A stretch of 64,000 nucleotides of DNA from RUG100 sp034927505 (GCA_034927505.1 JAYFPY010000014.1:62001-126000); one strand, 5' to 3'. Shown: positions 8,723 to 17,825, numbered from the stretch's first letter. Translations and numbers: made by a program. Notes: generated by a model from the letters alone, not told the origin.

Positions 8723-9820
8723 ATGAACAATACAAACATACCTGCTGAAACACTAAATGCAAGGAGATCACTGAAAAGGAGATTCAAGGCAAAAGGTGTT
8801 ACGCTAGGTGTACTGTCAGGCATAAGCTGTGGATTATTCAGCACCTTTGTAATAATCGGACAGGGACACGGAGAATGGGCAGACTGGTATGGAGATAATA
8901 ATGCCGGTTTGAGTTTCTTCGCAATAACATTCATAATTGGAATCATGGGAAGCGGTATCAATGATGCCTGCAGTGGTATCTGGACGCTGATAATTGCGGC
9001 AGGCAAAGGAAAACTGGGAGACTTTGGGCGATGTGTAAAGAGTAAACCCGGCGTGATAGTAATGGTAGCGGCTGTAATAGGAGGATGCGGTGCCGGAGGG
9101 ACATACATAGTTGCACTGCAGCTTGGCGGATCATCCATAGTGCCTTTTGCCGCACTCTGCCCGGCTATTGGAGCAGTGCTGGCCAGGATATTTTTCAAAC
9201 AGGACTTGTCAGTTCATAAGGTCATAGGAATAATAATTTATATCAGTGCAACTATAATGATCGGAAGCACGGGCATGACAGGCGACGCAAAGCCCGGGAT
9301 GATACTTGGATGCATGGTGGCATTTGTTACAGCACTGTGCTGGGCGATCGAAGGCGTTGTTGTAGGATACACGGTTACTCTTATGGATTATGAGATCGGG
9401 ATAGCTATAAGACAATGCACATCCGGAGTAGTGAACCTTCTCATAATAATACCGATATTATGCCTGATAGACGGACAGACAGGGTTGTACTCAACAGTTT
9501 TAGGCGGTGCGCTTGGAGATTGGTCTGCGATGAAATTCTTTATTATTAGCGGATTCTTCGACGTATTTGCATATAGTCTATGGTATAAAGGCAATAATAT
9601 GTGCGGTGCTGCGCTTGGATTGGCAGCCAACGGTGCATATAGTTTCTGGACGCCTTTTTTCTGCTTTACGATAGCAGGGTTGGTGTTTGGTCAGCCGGGA
9701 TGGGAAATGCCGGTAATCAATTGGATAGCAGCAGTACTCATGGTAGTTGGTATTGCGGTAATTGCAATCAATCCAAAATCATTATTTAAAAAAGGAGGAG
9801 AAGAAAATGTTACCTCTTAA
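8723..9820 (+). CDS. DMT/EamA-like 10-TM transporter
   Basis: Integral membrane protein (365 aa) with about ten hydrophobic helices in two similar halves, as in the drug/metabolite transporter superfamily. Gly-rich helix motifs include GGCGAGGTYIVALQLGGSSIV and a second-half counterpart GAALGLAANGAYSFWTP. AAAAGGAG precedes ATG 8723, 31 bp after the activase stop. Its place in the glycyl-radical operon suggests it imports the enzyme's substrate or exports a product. No residue allows a substrate call. Confidence 0.8.
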   Translation: MNNTNIPAETLNARRSLKRRFKAKGVTLGVLSGISCGLFSTFVIIGQGHGEWADWYGDNNAGLSFFAITFIIGIMGSGINDACSGIWTLIIAAGKGKLGDFGRCVKSKPGVIVMVAAVIGGCGAGGTYIVALQLGGSSIVPFAALCPAIGAVLARIFFKQDLSVHKVIGIIIYISATIMIGSTGMTGDAKPGMILGCMVAFVTALCWAIEGVVVGYTVTLMDYEIGIAIRQCTSGVVNLLIIIPILCLIDGQTGLYSTVLGGALGDWSAMKFFIISGFFDVFAYSLWYKGNNMCGAALGLAANGAYSFWTPFFCFTIAGLVFGQPGWEMPVINWIAAVLMVVGIAVIAINPKSLFKKGGEENVTS

Positions 9821-10073
9821 TTATGCAGTATTAAAGGTTTTTGAAAATGAAGAAGGCGCATTATGTACGGATGATGTGATGGACAGAATGAGAGATGACT
9901 ATAAGAATTATCGTGCGTTCAAGGAAGCGAATATCAGTGAAGCTCTAATGAGCGGAGAAGTCAACGGACTATTGGATGAAGTGTCTTTCAATTTGGACGA
10001 AAACAAAAAGCTTCATATTTATTATAAGATAAATGATGAAGGCAAAAAAGCAATAAAAAAATACTTGAAATAG
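9807..10073 (+). CDS. Small winged-helix-like protein of unknown function
   Basis: An 88-residue charged protein starting at ATG 9807 with AGGAGGAG upstream; it overlaps the transporter gene by 14 bp, so it is translationally linked. The pattern (an early helix YAVLKVFENEEGALCTDDVMDRM, a basic stretch, then a beta-hairpin-like KLHIYYKINDEGKKAIKKYL ending) resembles winged-helix or YjcQ-like DNA-binding folds, but no family is recognised. It is the last gene of the glycyl-radical operon and could be a local regulator or an enzyme accessory factor. Confidence 0.7.
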   Translation: MLPLNYAVLKVFENEEGALCTDDVMDRMRDDYKNYRAFKEANISEALMSGEVNGLLDEVSFNLDENKKLHIYYKINDEGKKAIKKYLK

Positions 10074-10099
10074 AAATATGATATAGTAATGTTGAAGGG

Positions 10100-10144
10100 G
10101 AAAGCTTTCTGTACTTGCCAAAGTTGCAGAAAGCTTTCTTTTTT
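10100..10144 (+). terminator. Intrinsic terminator of the glycyl-radical operon
   Basis: A 12-bp perfect stem GAAAGCTTTCTG/CAGAAAGCTTTC with a 15-nt loop is followed by six T. Confidence 0.92.
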
Positions 10145-10201
10145 CATGAACATTTCCTCCAATAACATGATATAATGTAAACATTACGGGGGTTGATATT
10201 A

Positions 10202-12175
10202 ATGCATAGAAATATTGGTGATATCATATATCAGGAAACGAAGAAGTATTTTGAAAAAATGCTCAGTCGTGCGGTCGCAGTTGTAAGGTTCGATGTGACG
10301 AAGGATGTTCTTGAAGAAGGGTCAGGGGAGATATTTGCGTTAGAAAAGATCATCAGGAACAATCGGACGATGACCGGGTTCATTCGCGACACGAGCGAAC
10401 ATATCACAGATAAAAAAGCAAGAAATGAATATATAGAATTATTTGACCGAGATTCTCTGGAAAAGGGAGGCCCGGAAAAGGTGCTGAGAACGGAACATAC
10501 CGCATGGTATGATTTCGGCAGCGGAAAGGCGTTGATCAGGGTCAGCCTTTCGCTGCGGATCCATCCGGAAACAGGGCACATCATTGCATTCCTGGGCGGA
10601 GAAGATGTGACCGGTGAGGATCTGGTGCAGAGGATCAGTGGAAAACTGACCGAGCAGGTATATGATTCCATATTATATATAGATCTGGAAAAAAACATAT
10701 ACATACCATACAGGGATCTGCTCCATGAAAACCCGGTCGATATATATGCGGCGGCGGATGAGTTCAGCGGCAAGATGAAGAAATATATAAAGAAATATGC
10801 GACACGGGATGAGCAGGAAAGACTGATACAGGACAATTCCTTAGAAGAGATCAGGGCGCATGTACAGAAAGACGGGAAATACACTGTATTCAGTACGGAA
10901 ATAGAAGACGGCGAAAACAGAAAAAAGAGGACAAGGTATCTTTCGCTGGATGAGACAGGCAGGGAAGCACTGTCACTGAAGGGCGATATCACAGATATAT
11001 TCGCAGCAAAAGAGCGGCACATAAAATCACTCCGCGACAAGGTGGACAGCATGGACGCCGAAGCCCGAGTGAGGAGAGAATATATTGCAACTCTTACAAA
11101 AGAAATCGAAGAACCGCTGAAGGTGATGCGTGATGTTATAGATATCACTTCGGAAAACGGCGGAGAATCAGGCAGGGACGCTGAAAAGACAAAATCCTCC
11201 CTCAGATATCTGGAGGCCCTCATCGGCAGCATGAAACAGTTATACAAAACGGGAGAAGCCACGGTCGGACTGTCGGAAGATGTATTTTCAGTCGCATCCA
11301 TCGTTGATGAGATACTGAAATCTGTGGAAAATGAAAAAACTGAAAAGAACATAGAAATAGATGTGCTGCAGGATGTGGTCACAGGGAAATCATATATCGG
11401 AGATGCTGTAAAGATACAGCAGGCGATAACGGCAGTGGTACTCAATGCCGTAAAGTTTTCTCCAATGGGCAGCACGGTAAAACTGACCGTGAGGGGAAAC
11501 AATATCAATGAAAAGAACCATATCCTGGTATTTGGAGTAAAAGACAAAGGGTGCGGCATCAGTGAAGATTTCAAACCAGAAATATTCAAGCCCTTCGCAG
11601 CTGAACACAGAGGAGGATGCGATTTCGGGTCATACGGACTGGGCCTCGCCGTGGCTCGTGAATTTGTAAACAACATGGGCGGACAGATAACCTTTGAAAG
11701 CGAAGTGGACAAGGGCTCCGATTTTACAATAGCCATCCCGGTGAAGATAAACGAAGCAGAAAAATATATACCGGAGATAGACGACAAAAAAGAATTTGAA
11801 GGAAAGAGGATACTCATAGCGGAAGACCACGACCTTAATGTGGAAGTGACGAAAAAGATTTTGAAGAGGAAGGGCTTTACAGCGGAGGTGGCTATCAACG
11901 GAAAGATCGCTGTGGACAAGTTCGGAAATTCTGAAGAAAACTACTATGACGGGATCCTGATGGATATAAGGATGCCGGTTATGGACGGATTCGAAGCGAC
12001 TGAAAAGATCAGAGCCATGGACAGAAAAGATGCAAAAAAAATACCGATCATAGCACTTACGGCAACTGCTTTATCAGATGAAAATGACAGAACGGACGAG
12101 GTGAACATGGATGCTCATCTTACAAAACCGATCAATCCGAAACTGCTCTATAAAACACTGCGTGATCTGCTGTAG
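10202..12175 (+). CDS. Hybrid sensor kinase/response regulator with degenerate H-box
   Basis: A soluble 657-residue signalling protein. The N-terminal ~270 residues look PAS-like but diverged, then come a dimerisation helix region, a HATPase domain (N-box LNAVKFSP, G1 DKGCGIS, G2 GSYGLGLAVA) and a C-terminal receiver (AEDH near 537, phospho-acceptor in LMDIRMPVMDG ~587, K in switch region). Where the dimerisation helix should read SHEIRTP it reads TKEIEEP, so the phosphorylatable His is Lys300. The ATPase and receiver look intact. It may therefore not autophosphorylate, or may act in trans. Start: ATG 10202 after GGGGG; TATAAT at 10171-10176 may be its -10. Its 3' end overlaps the convergent Gx gene by 28 bp. 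A paralogue with normal H-box lies at 24.8 kb. Confidence 0.85.
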   Translation: MHRNIGDIIYQETKKYFEKMLSRAVAVVRFDVTKDVLEEGSGEIFALEKIIRNNRTMTGFIRDTSEHITDKKARNEYIELFDRDSLEKGGPEKVLRTEHTAWYDFGSGKALIRVSLSLRIHPETGHIIAFLGGEDVTGEDLVQRISGKLTEQVYDSILYIDLEKNIYIPYRDLLHENPVDIYAAADEFSGKMKKYIKKYATRDEQERLIQDNSLEEIRAHVQKDGKYTVFSTEIEDGENRKKRTRYLSLDETGREALSLKGDITDIFAAKERHIKSLRDKVDSMDAEARVRREYIATLTKEIEEPLKVMRDVIDITSENGGESGRDAEKTKSSLRYLEALIGSMKQLYKTGEATVGLSEDVFSVASIVDEILKSVENEKTEKNIEIDVLQDVVTGKSYIGDAVKIQQAITAVVLNAVKFSPMGSTVKLTVRGNNINEKNHILVFGVKDKGCGISEDFKPEIFKPFAAEHRGGCDFGSYGLGLAVAREFVNNMGGQITFESEVDKGSDFTIAIPVKINEAEKYIPEIDDKKEFEGKRILIAEDHDLNVEVTKKILKRKGFTAEVAINGKIAVDKFGNSEENYYDGILMDIRMPVMDGFEATEKIRAMDRKDAKKIPIIALTATALSDENDRTDEVNMDAHLTKPINPKLLYKTLRDLL

Positions 12176-12678
12176 AGATTGTCCGGCAGCTTTCTCAGAA
12201 CGATCCATGCAACTGTTCCGATGACAGCTCCGCATATGATCCCTGAAAAGAGCAGGACAGGGAAATAAATGAAGACTTTAATATTGGAAACGATAAGGGC
12301 AGCTGTGATCAGCTGTCCTGCGTTATGCATAACGCCGCCGGCTATGCTGATACCAATGATGGAGAAAACTCCGGTCCGCTTCAGGACGATCATCAGCGCC
12401 AGGCTGAGGAGCCCTCCGGCGAGAGAATATATGATGCCGAAAACTCCGGAAAACAGAAATCCGGCTATGAATATCCGTATGATGTTTATGGTAAATGCGT
12501 ATTTACCGTCCAGTATATAAAGGGCTATGATGATGACCAGATTGGCGACGCCCAGTTTGACGCCGGGGATGCCGATACTGAATGGAAGGATGGCTTCTAT
12601 ATATGAAAAAATCAGGGCCAGAGCGGTGAGCAGTGCTGCATAGGCTATCCTGCTACTTTGAGATCGTGTCGTAATCAT
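12148..12678 (-). CDS. Gx transporter family membrane protein
   Basis: A 176-aa protein with five to six hydrophobic helices and the family marks IPGVKLGVANLVIIIAL and GGVMHNAGQ. The family was once annotated as heptaprenyl diphosphate synthase component I; in Bacillota it is usually found beside NusG-II and ApbE/FMN-binding proteins, as here, and is thought to be an ECF-like membrane component. It overlaps the NusG-II gene by 26 bp, so it is translated as part of the same minus-strand operon. The substrate is uncertain. Confidence 0.85.
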   Translation of the reverse strand: MITTRSQSSRIAYAALLTALALIFSYIEAILPFSIGIPGVKLGVANLVIIIALYILDGKYAFTINIIRIFIAGFLFSGVFGIIYSLAGGLLSLALMIVLKRTGVFSIIGISIAGGVMHNAGQLITAALIVSNIKVFIYFPVLLFSGIICGAVIGTVAWIVLRKLPDNLYSRSRSVL

Positions 12679-13015
12679 TGTCTTCCCCCTTGATTTCTAC
12701 CACCAGTTTGTGAGGCAAACAGATTATAGACTGGGAAGCTCCGTCGATCTTCCCCTGATGAACGCAGTCCTGTCCATGGCAGGTCGCAGATTTCATGTAG
12801 ACATATCCGTCTTTGATTGCTATTATATTACCTGTATGGGTATTTATTGTCCTGTCCTTGAGAAGGCTGTATGTACCAAAAGTTTTTCCGTCGATGGTGA
12901 TCACGGCGGTGCCTGTTCCGGTCTTGCCGGATGACAGGACGATCGTTGCGGCCAGACCGCAGACGATAAGGCATATTATTAAAATTATATCTGCCTTTTT
13001 GATGATCTTCAACAT
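12653..13015 (-). CDS. NusG domain II-containing membrane-anchored protein
   Basis: A 120-aa protein with one N-terminal membrane segment (about 8-28) and an extracytoplasmic NusG-II domain. The family motif is CHGQDCVHQGKI followed by IICLPHKLVVEI, including the conserved C-x4-C. Start ATG at 13015 has GGAG 8 nt upstream; an eight-residue longer reading is possible. It is divergent from apbE by 33 bp and co-transcribed with the Gx gene. Such proteins accompany ApbE and FMN-carrying redox proteins at the outer face of the membrane. Confidence 0.87.
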   Translation of the reverse strand: MLKIIKKADIILIICLIVCGLAATIVLSSGKTGTGTAVITIDGKTFGTYSLLKDRTINTHTGNIIAIKDGYVYMKSATCHGQDCVHQGKIDGASQSIICLPHKLVVEIKGEDNDYDTISK

Positions 13016-13048
13016 TTTGAATACTCCGGAATACTCCAAGGGGGACTA

Positions 13049-14053
13049 ATGAAAAAAATTATTGTTATATTATTATGCGCGCTGATAATTATACCACAAA
13101 CGGGCTGCGGAAAGGAAGACCAGATTTCCGACACAGGCTTTTACCTGGACACCACGTGCAAGGTGACCATATATAATATCGAAAAGGACAAAGGCGAAGA
13201 GCTGACAAAAAAAGCTCTGGAAAAATGCGGGGAATACGAAGATATCCTCAGCAAGACCGTGAAGGGCAGCGACGTATATAAAATAAACAGCGCCGGCGGG
13301 AAAGCCGTCAAAGTCAGCAATGATACCATAAAGGTGATCAAGCTTGGCCTTGAAATGAGCAAAGATTCCGGTGGGAAATTCGATATCACTGTGGGCAGGA
13401 TAACCGATCTGTGGGATTTCAAGAGCAAACATCCGAAAGTACCTTCGGACGCAAAGCTGCAGGCGGCTGTGGCTACGGTAGACTACAAACAGGTCAAGAT
13501 AAAGGGGAATAATGTTTCCCTGGGCAACGCTGAAACCAAGATCGACCTGGGCGCGGTCGCCAAGGGATACATTGCGGATCGGATTACGGATTATCTGAAG
13601 GACGAAGGCGTCGAACAGGCGATAATCAATCTGGGCGGGAACGTTGTGGCCATCGGGTCCAAGACCGATCAGACGCCGTGGAACATCGGCATCGAAAGGC
13701 CGTATTCGGACCGCAGCGAGGTGATAGGCTCCACCCCGGTCAGCGATTCAGCTGTGGTGACATCCGGCATATATGAAAGAAAATTCAAGGTCAACGGAAA
13801 ACTGTATCATCACATAATAGATCCGGCCACCGGATATCCGGTAGAGAACGACGTGGAAGCTGTGACTATAGTCAGCAAAGCAGGGAATTCAGCAAAATGC
13901 GACGGTTTCAGCACGGTCTCGCTGCTGCTGGGCACCAAAGCCGGCATGAAGTTCATGGAAAAACAGGACGGATATGAGGCTCTGTTCATAGACAAGGACA
14001 ATAAGATCACAAAGACTGACGGAATGGAATTCGACAAGAGCGACAGCAATTGA
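13049..14053 (+). CDS. apbE: FAD:protein FMN transferase (lipoprotein)
   Basis: Covalently attaches FMN to Thr/Ser of extracytoplasmic redox proteins such as RnfG/RnfD-type subunits. The N-terminus is a lipoprotein signal ending in QTGC (Cys20), placing the enzyme on the outer membrane face. ApbE marks are DTTCKVTIY, KIDLGAVAKGYIAD, INLGGNVVAIG and HHIIDPATGYPV; the 334-aa length is normal. It lies divergently next to NusG-II and Gx genes, a recurring flavinylation neighbourhood. The target flavoprotein is not in the window. Confidence 0.95.
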   Translation: MKKIIVILLCALIIIPQTGCGKEDQISDTGFYLDTTCKVTIYNIEKDKGEELTKKALEKCGEYEDILSKTVKGSDVYKINSAGGKAVKVSNDTIKVIKLGLEMSKDSGGKFDITVGRITDLWDFKSKHPKVPSDAKLQAAVATVDYKQVKIKGNNVSLGNAETKIDLGAVAKGYIADRITDYLKDEGVEQAIINLGGNVVAIGSKTDQTPWNIGIERPYSDRSEVIGSTPVSDSAVVTSGIYERKFKVNGKLYHHIIDPATGYPVENDVEAVTIVSKAGNSAKCDGFSTVSLLLGTKAGMKFMEKQDGYEALFIDKDNKITKTDGMEFDKSDSN

Positions 14054-14581
14054 TGTCGTTATTCTAACATAAGAATAAAGAAAACAATGAAATACAGGAT
14101 TTTAAGCAAAGAAATGACTTGTAAAAGAGCTGGCGGCTGATATACTGACATAAAGTGCATAAAGAGGCGCCGAAGCCGAAGGACCGCACAGCGACAAAGC
14201 AGGTCCAAGGCCGATGGGCAGAATGTTCACTCGTGCAGTCTGTCCGACAGGGTACAGCCGGAAACAGCTGTATCTCCCGCGTTTGGAAAGGGCCGTTTCT
14301 ATGATCTTATACATTTCTGATGTATTTACGGAAACGATTCCCACCGGCAATCGTTTCTTTTTGTACGATATACTGCAATGCGGGTAGTACGATAAAACCT
14401 GTCTCTGAATGATAAAATGGTATAATGATGACCGCATTGCAGATCTTCCTAAAAAGGGTAATAATTACTGGCAGCGGTCCCTGCGTTTTCTATGCGGGGA
14501 TCATTGTCATTTTTGAGTGCATAAGATATAATCATTTACGGCAGCCGCATCATGGCTGCCGGAAAACAGGAGAAAAAAACA
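14054..14581. other. Leader/intergenic region before moeA
   Basis: No convincing gene was seen in these ~530 bases. The central part (14155-14290) is GC-rich with many short complementary stretches and could be a structured RNA, but I could not match it to a known riboswitch. An extended -10 (TGGTATAAT, TATAAT at 14421-14426) suggests the moeA transcript starts near 14433, leaving a ~150-nt leader. An open frame of 111 codons on the minus strand (14102-14437) has no ribosome site and no recognisable motif. Confidence 0.5.
14539..14561 (+). promoter_or_regulatory. Hairpin in the moeA leader
   Basis: CGGCAGCC and GGCTGCCG form an 8-bp perfect stem with a 7-nt loop, ending about 7 nt before the moeA ribosome site AGGAG. 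It could modulate translation, for example as part of a cofactor-sensing leader. There is no T-run, so it is not an intrinsic terminator. Confidence 0.5.
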
Positions 14582-15811
14582 ATGCGATTATTGAATGTAG
14601 ATACAGTCGAAGAGGCAAGGGAAAAACTGCTGGACGGAGCGAAAGATCTTCATCTGAAAACTGAAAGGATACCGCTGAGCAGCGCGCTGGGAAGGATCCT
14701 GGCAGAAGATGCGGGAGCAGTCGAACCAGTGCCGGCTTTTCGGAAGTCCACTGTGGACGGATATGCGGTCATAGGTCAGAACACGCAGGGGGTCACCGAC
14801 AGCATCCCGGTGTTCCTTGAAGTGACAGATGAGATCAGCATCGGGACTGACGCGGTAAAAAGGATAGAGCCGGGTCAGTGTGCTTACGTGCCGACAGGTG
14901 GGATGATCCCGGGCGGCGCCGACGCCATGGTCATGGTGGAATATGCGGAGTATTTCGACGACAGCCGGATCGCTGTCTACCAGTCGGTCAGCGCGGGGAC
15001 CAACGTGATACAGATCGGCGAAGATATAATGAAGGACGATATATTTTTAAAGTCTGGTACGGAGATACGCCCCCAGGAAGCCGGAGCTCTCGCTGCATGC
15101 GGATACGCGGAGGTCACGGTGTTCGCAAAGCCGAAGATCACTATCATTTCCACCGGAGACGAGCTAGTGGGCGTGGATGAACAGCCGGGCCCGGGGCAGA
15201 TAAGAGATATAAATACTTACGGGATCGAAGGCCTGTGCACAGGGAACAATATAGAAGTCATCGCGAAAAAAGTTCTGAAGGACGATGAGGCTTTGATGGA
15301 GGAGACTGTAAGAGAGGCCATGGAAATCAGCGACATAGTTGCGGTCAGCGGCGGCAGCAGTCAGGGCAAAAAAGACTTTACATCGGGAGTGATGGATCGG
15401 CTTTCTCAGCCGGGGGTATTCACCCACGGCATCGCGCTGAAGCCGGGCAAGCCGACGATCATGGCCTGCGACAAGGTGACTTCTACAGTGCTCATCGGAC
15501 TGCCGGGACATCCGGCGGCTGCCATGATGGTGTTCGAATTTTTCATACTGTGGCTCATGAGGCAGAAGACCGGACAGCCGGAAAAGAAACAGCTGACAGC
15601 AAGGATCCAGACCAATGTTCCTGCGGGGGCAGGAAGGGCCAGCTGCCTGATGGTGGATCTTATAGACGATGGAGACGGCTACACTGCAAGACCTATACTG
15701 GGAAAATCCGGACTGATAACCACACTGACCGGCGCCGACGGCTATACTTTTATAGAAACAAACAAAGAAGGACTTAAGGAAGGAGAGACAGTGAAGGTCA
15801 CACTGTTTTAA
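14582..15811 (+). CDS. moeA: Molybdopterin molybdotransferase MoeA
   Basis: Inserts molybdate (or tungstate) into adenylated molybdopterin. The 409-aa protein has the MoeA signature PVPAFRKSTVDGYAV, YVPTGGMIPGGADAMVMVE, the MPT-binding core IISTGDELV with GQIRDINTYG, VSGGSSQGKKD and LKPGKPTIMA...GLPGHPAAAM. Start ATG 14582 has AGGAG 7 nt upstream; a longer start at 14552 lies inside the leader hairpin. It is followed after 4 bp by a second moeA, as is common in Clostridia. Confidence 0.95.
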   Translation: MRLLNVDTVEEAREKLLDGAKDLHLKTERIPLSSALGRILAEDAGAVEPVPAFRKSTVDGYAVIGQNTQGVTDSIPVFLEVTDEISIGTDAVKRIEPGQCAYVPTGGMIPGGADAMVMVEYAEYFDDSRIAVYQSVSAGTNVIQIGEDIMKDDIFLKSGTEIRPQEAGALAACGYAEVTVFAKPKITIISTGDELVGVDEQPGPGQIRDINTYGIEGLCTGNNIEVIAKKVLKDDEALMEETVREAMEISDIVAVSGGSSQGKKDFTSGVMDRLSQPGVFTHGIALKPGKPTIMACDKVTSTVLIGLPGHPAAAMMVFEFFILWLMRQKTGQPEKKQLTARIQTNVPAGAGRASCLMVDLIDDGDGYTARPILGKSGLITTLTGADGYTFIETNKEGLKEGETVKVTLF

Positions 15812-15815
15812 AACA

Positions 15816-17726
15816 ATGGGAAAAAGAAATCTTTATCTGGATACTGTGCCTGTGGATGAGGCGGTAGAAAAATATATGGATGCACTGAAGGGGCTGATCG
15901 ATCCTGATTATGAGGAGATCCCGGTGACGGATGCTCTCCGCAGGATCACAAAGGAAGCGATATATGCAAAGTACAGTTCGCCACTTTTCAACGCCAGCGC
16001 CATGGACGGCATCGCGGTGATCGCATCAAGGACTGAAGGGGCTTCGGAGACGCGGCCGGTGGTGCTCCGTGAAAACGAGGACTTCGTTCCGGTGGATACG
16101 GGAGATCCGGTCCGTGCGCCTTATGATGCGGTAATCATGGCGGAAGACATCGTTGAGACAGACAACGGCGTCAGCATAACGGCCGGAGCGCCGCCTTGGC
16201 AGCACATCAGACCGGTGGGCGAGGACATTGTGGCCGGCGAGATGATACTGCCGGGCAGACATAAGATCAGGCCCATCGACATAGGCGTTCTGCTCAGCGC
16301 CGGCATAACGAAAATACAAGCAGTCAGAAAACCGAAGGTGGCGATTTTCCCGACCGGCGACGAGATCATCGAAGCCGATGAGGACATCGAAGACGGCAGC
16401 ATCATCGAATCCAATTCCAGGATGTTCGAAAACATGGTGACGGAAGCCGGCGGGACCGCAGAAAGATTCCCCACACTGGTGGACGACTACGACAAAATAA
16501 AGGAAGCGACGGCGGAGGCTCTTTCCGACCATGACATGGTCATAATAAACGCCGGATCCAGTGCCGGAAGAGATGACTATACCGTTCATGTGCTGCGTGA
16601 ACTTGGCGAGGTGCTGGTCCACGGCGTGGCCATCAAACCGGGCAAGCCGGTCATCCTGGCCATAGTAAAAGGCAAGCCGGTCATCGGACTGCCCGGATAT
16701 CCGGTATCGGCTTACATAGGGTTCGAAAATTTTGTCGCGCCGGTGCTGGCGGAGATGTGCGGCGATACGATCCGATCCTGCGGCAGTGTGGATGCGGTGA
16801 TCTCAAGGCGGCTGGTCAGCAGTCTAAAGCACAAGGAGTACGTCCGCGTGAAAGTCGGAAAGGTAGGAGACCGGATGGTGGCAGCGCCGCTGGCAAGAGG
16901 CGCCGGGGCAGCCATGTCCCTGGTACGTGCCGACGGTTTCTGCGTGATCCCTCAGAACAGCGAAGGAGTGGAAGCCGGCGAGACGGTGACAGTGGAACTG
17001 TACCGGGAGCTTTCCGAGGTTGAGAACACGGTGGTCATCATCGGCAGCCACGATCTGATCCTGGATGTGATGGCGGACATGATGCCCAACATCTACAAGG
17101 ATATGTTCGTCTCCAGCACCCACGTTGGCAGCATGGGCGGGCTGATGGCTCTTAAAAGAGGTGAAGCGCACATGGCGCCGATCCATCTCCTGGACGAGGA
17201 GACCGGAGCGTACAACATACCGATCCTGAAACAGCTCTTCGGGACTGGAACGGTTTCCCTGATAAAAGGCGTGGGCCGAACTCAGGGCATAATGGTGAAA
17301 AAGGGAAATCCTCTCGGCATTTCCTGTATTGAAGATCTGGCGGGCGAAGGCGTGCGATACGTGAACCGACAGAGAGGCGCCGGGACCAGAGTGCTCTTCG
17401 ATTACAAACTGAAGACTGCAGGGATCCAACCGTCAAAGATCAGCGGATACGACCACGAAGCGGCAACTCATATGGCGGTGGCGGCCGCAGTGGAAAGCGA
17501 CGGAGCCGATGCGGGCATGGGCATCTTATCGGCGGCCAATGCTATGGGGCTGGATTTTGTACCGGTGGCAGATGAAGAATATGATTTTGCGATACCGACG
17601 GAATATCTGGAGCTGCCTCATGTGCAGGCTTTTCAGGAGATCCTGAAAAGCGACGATTTCAAGGCCCGTCTTGAAGAACTGGGCGGTTATACATGTCAGC
17701 GGACCGGAGAAATAATCCGAGTGTGA
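15816..17726 (+). CDS. MoeA fused to a periplasmic-binding-like (PBP) domain
   Basis: A 636-residue two-domain protein. Residues 1-~405 are MoeA-like (FNASAMDGIAVIA, IFPTGDEIIE, INAGSSAGRDDYT, IKPGKPVILA, GLPGYPVSAY). Residues ~410-636 form a PBP-like domain with IIGSHDLILD, STHVGSMGGLMALKRGEAHMAPIHLLD, NRQRGAGTRVLFDY and ESDGADAGMGI, related to the ligand-binding domain of ModE/LysR-type and tungstate-binding proteins. It lacks a signal peptide, so the binding domain is cytoplasmic and may hold molybdate, tungstate or a cofactor intermediate (inference). The gene follows moeA after 4 bp. Confidence 0.92.
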   Translation: MGKRNLYLDTVPVDEAVEKYMDALKGLIDPDYEEIPVTDALRRITKEAIYAKYSSPLFNASAMDGIAVIASRTEGASETRPVVLRENEDFVPVDTGDPVRAPYDAVIMAEDIVETDNGVSITAGAPPWQHIRPVGEDIVAGEMILPGRHKIRPIDIGVLLSAGITKIQAVRKPKVAIFPTGDEIIEADEDIEDGSIIESNSRMFENMVTEAGGTAERFPTLVDDYDKIKEATAEALSDHDMVIINAGSSAGRDDYTVHVLRELGEVLVHGVAIKPGKPVILAIVKGKPVIGLPGYPVSAYIGFENFVAPVLAEMCGDTIRSCGSVDAVISRRLVSSLKHKEYVRVKVGKVGDRMVAAPLARGAGAAMSLVRADGFCVIPQNSEGVEAGETVTVELYRELSEVENTVVIIGSHDLILDVMADMMPNIYKDMFVSSTHVGSMGGLMALKRGEAHMAPIHLLDEETGAYNIPILKQLFGTGTVSLIKGVGRTQGIMVKKGNPLGISCIEDLAGEGVRYVNRQRGAGTRVLFDYKLKTAGIQPSKISGYDHEAATHMAVAAAVESDGADAGMGILSAANAMGLDFVPVADEEYDFAIPTEYLELPHVQAFQEILKSDDFKARLEELGGYTCQRTGEIIRV

Positions 17727-17825
17727 TGAGAGGATATCATTGACACATAATAATTGAAAATATATACTTAAAAAACAACTAAACTAAACCTAACATTATA
17801 TATAGTTTCGGGAGGAACAAAAACT

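Noticed and set aside
10231..11919. 562-codon minus-strand ORF opposite the hybrid kinase
   Set aside because: It is a Ser/Phe-rich antisense shadow of a gene with clear kinase motifs.
14102..14437. 111-codon minus-strand ORF before moeA
   Set aside because: It has no ribosome site, no recognisable motif, and lies across the moeA promoter; more likely the leader of moeA.
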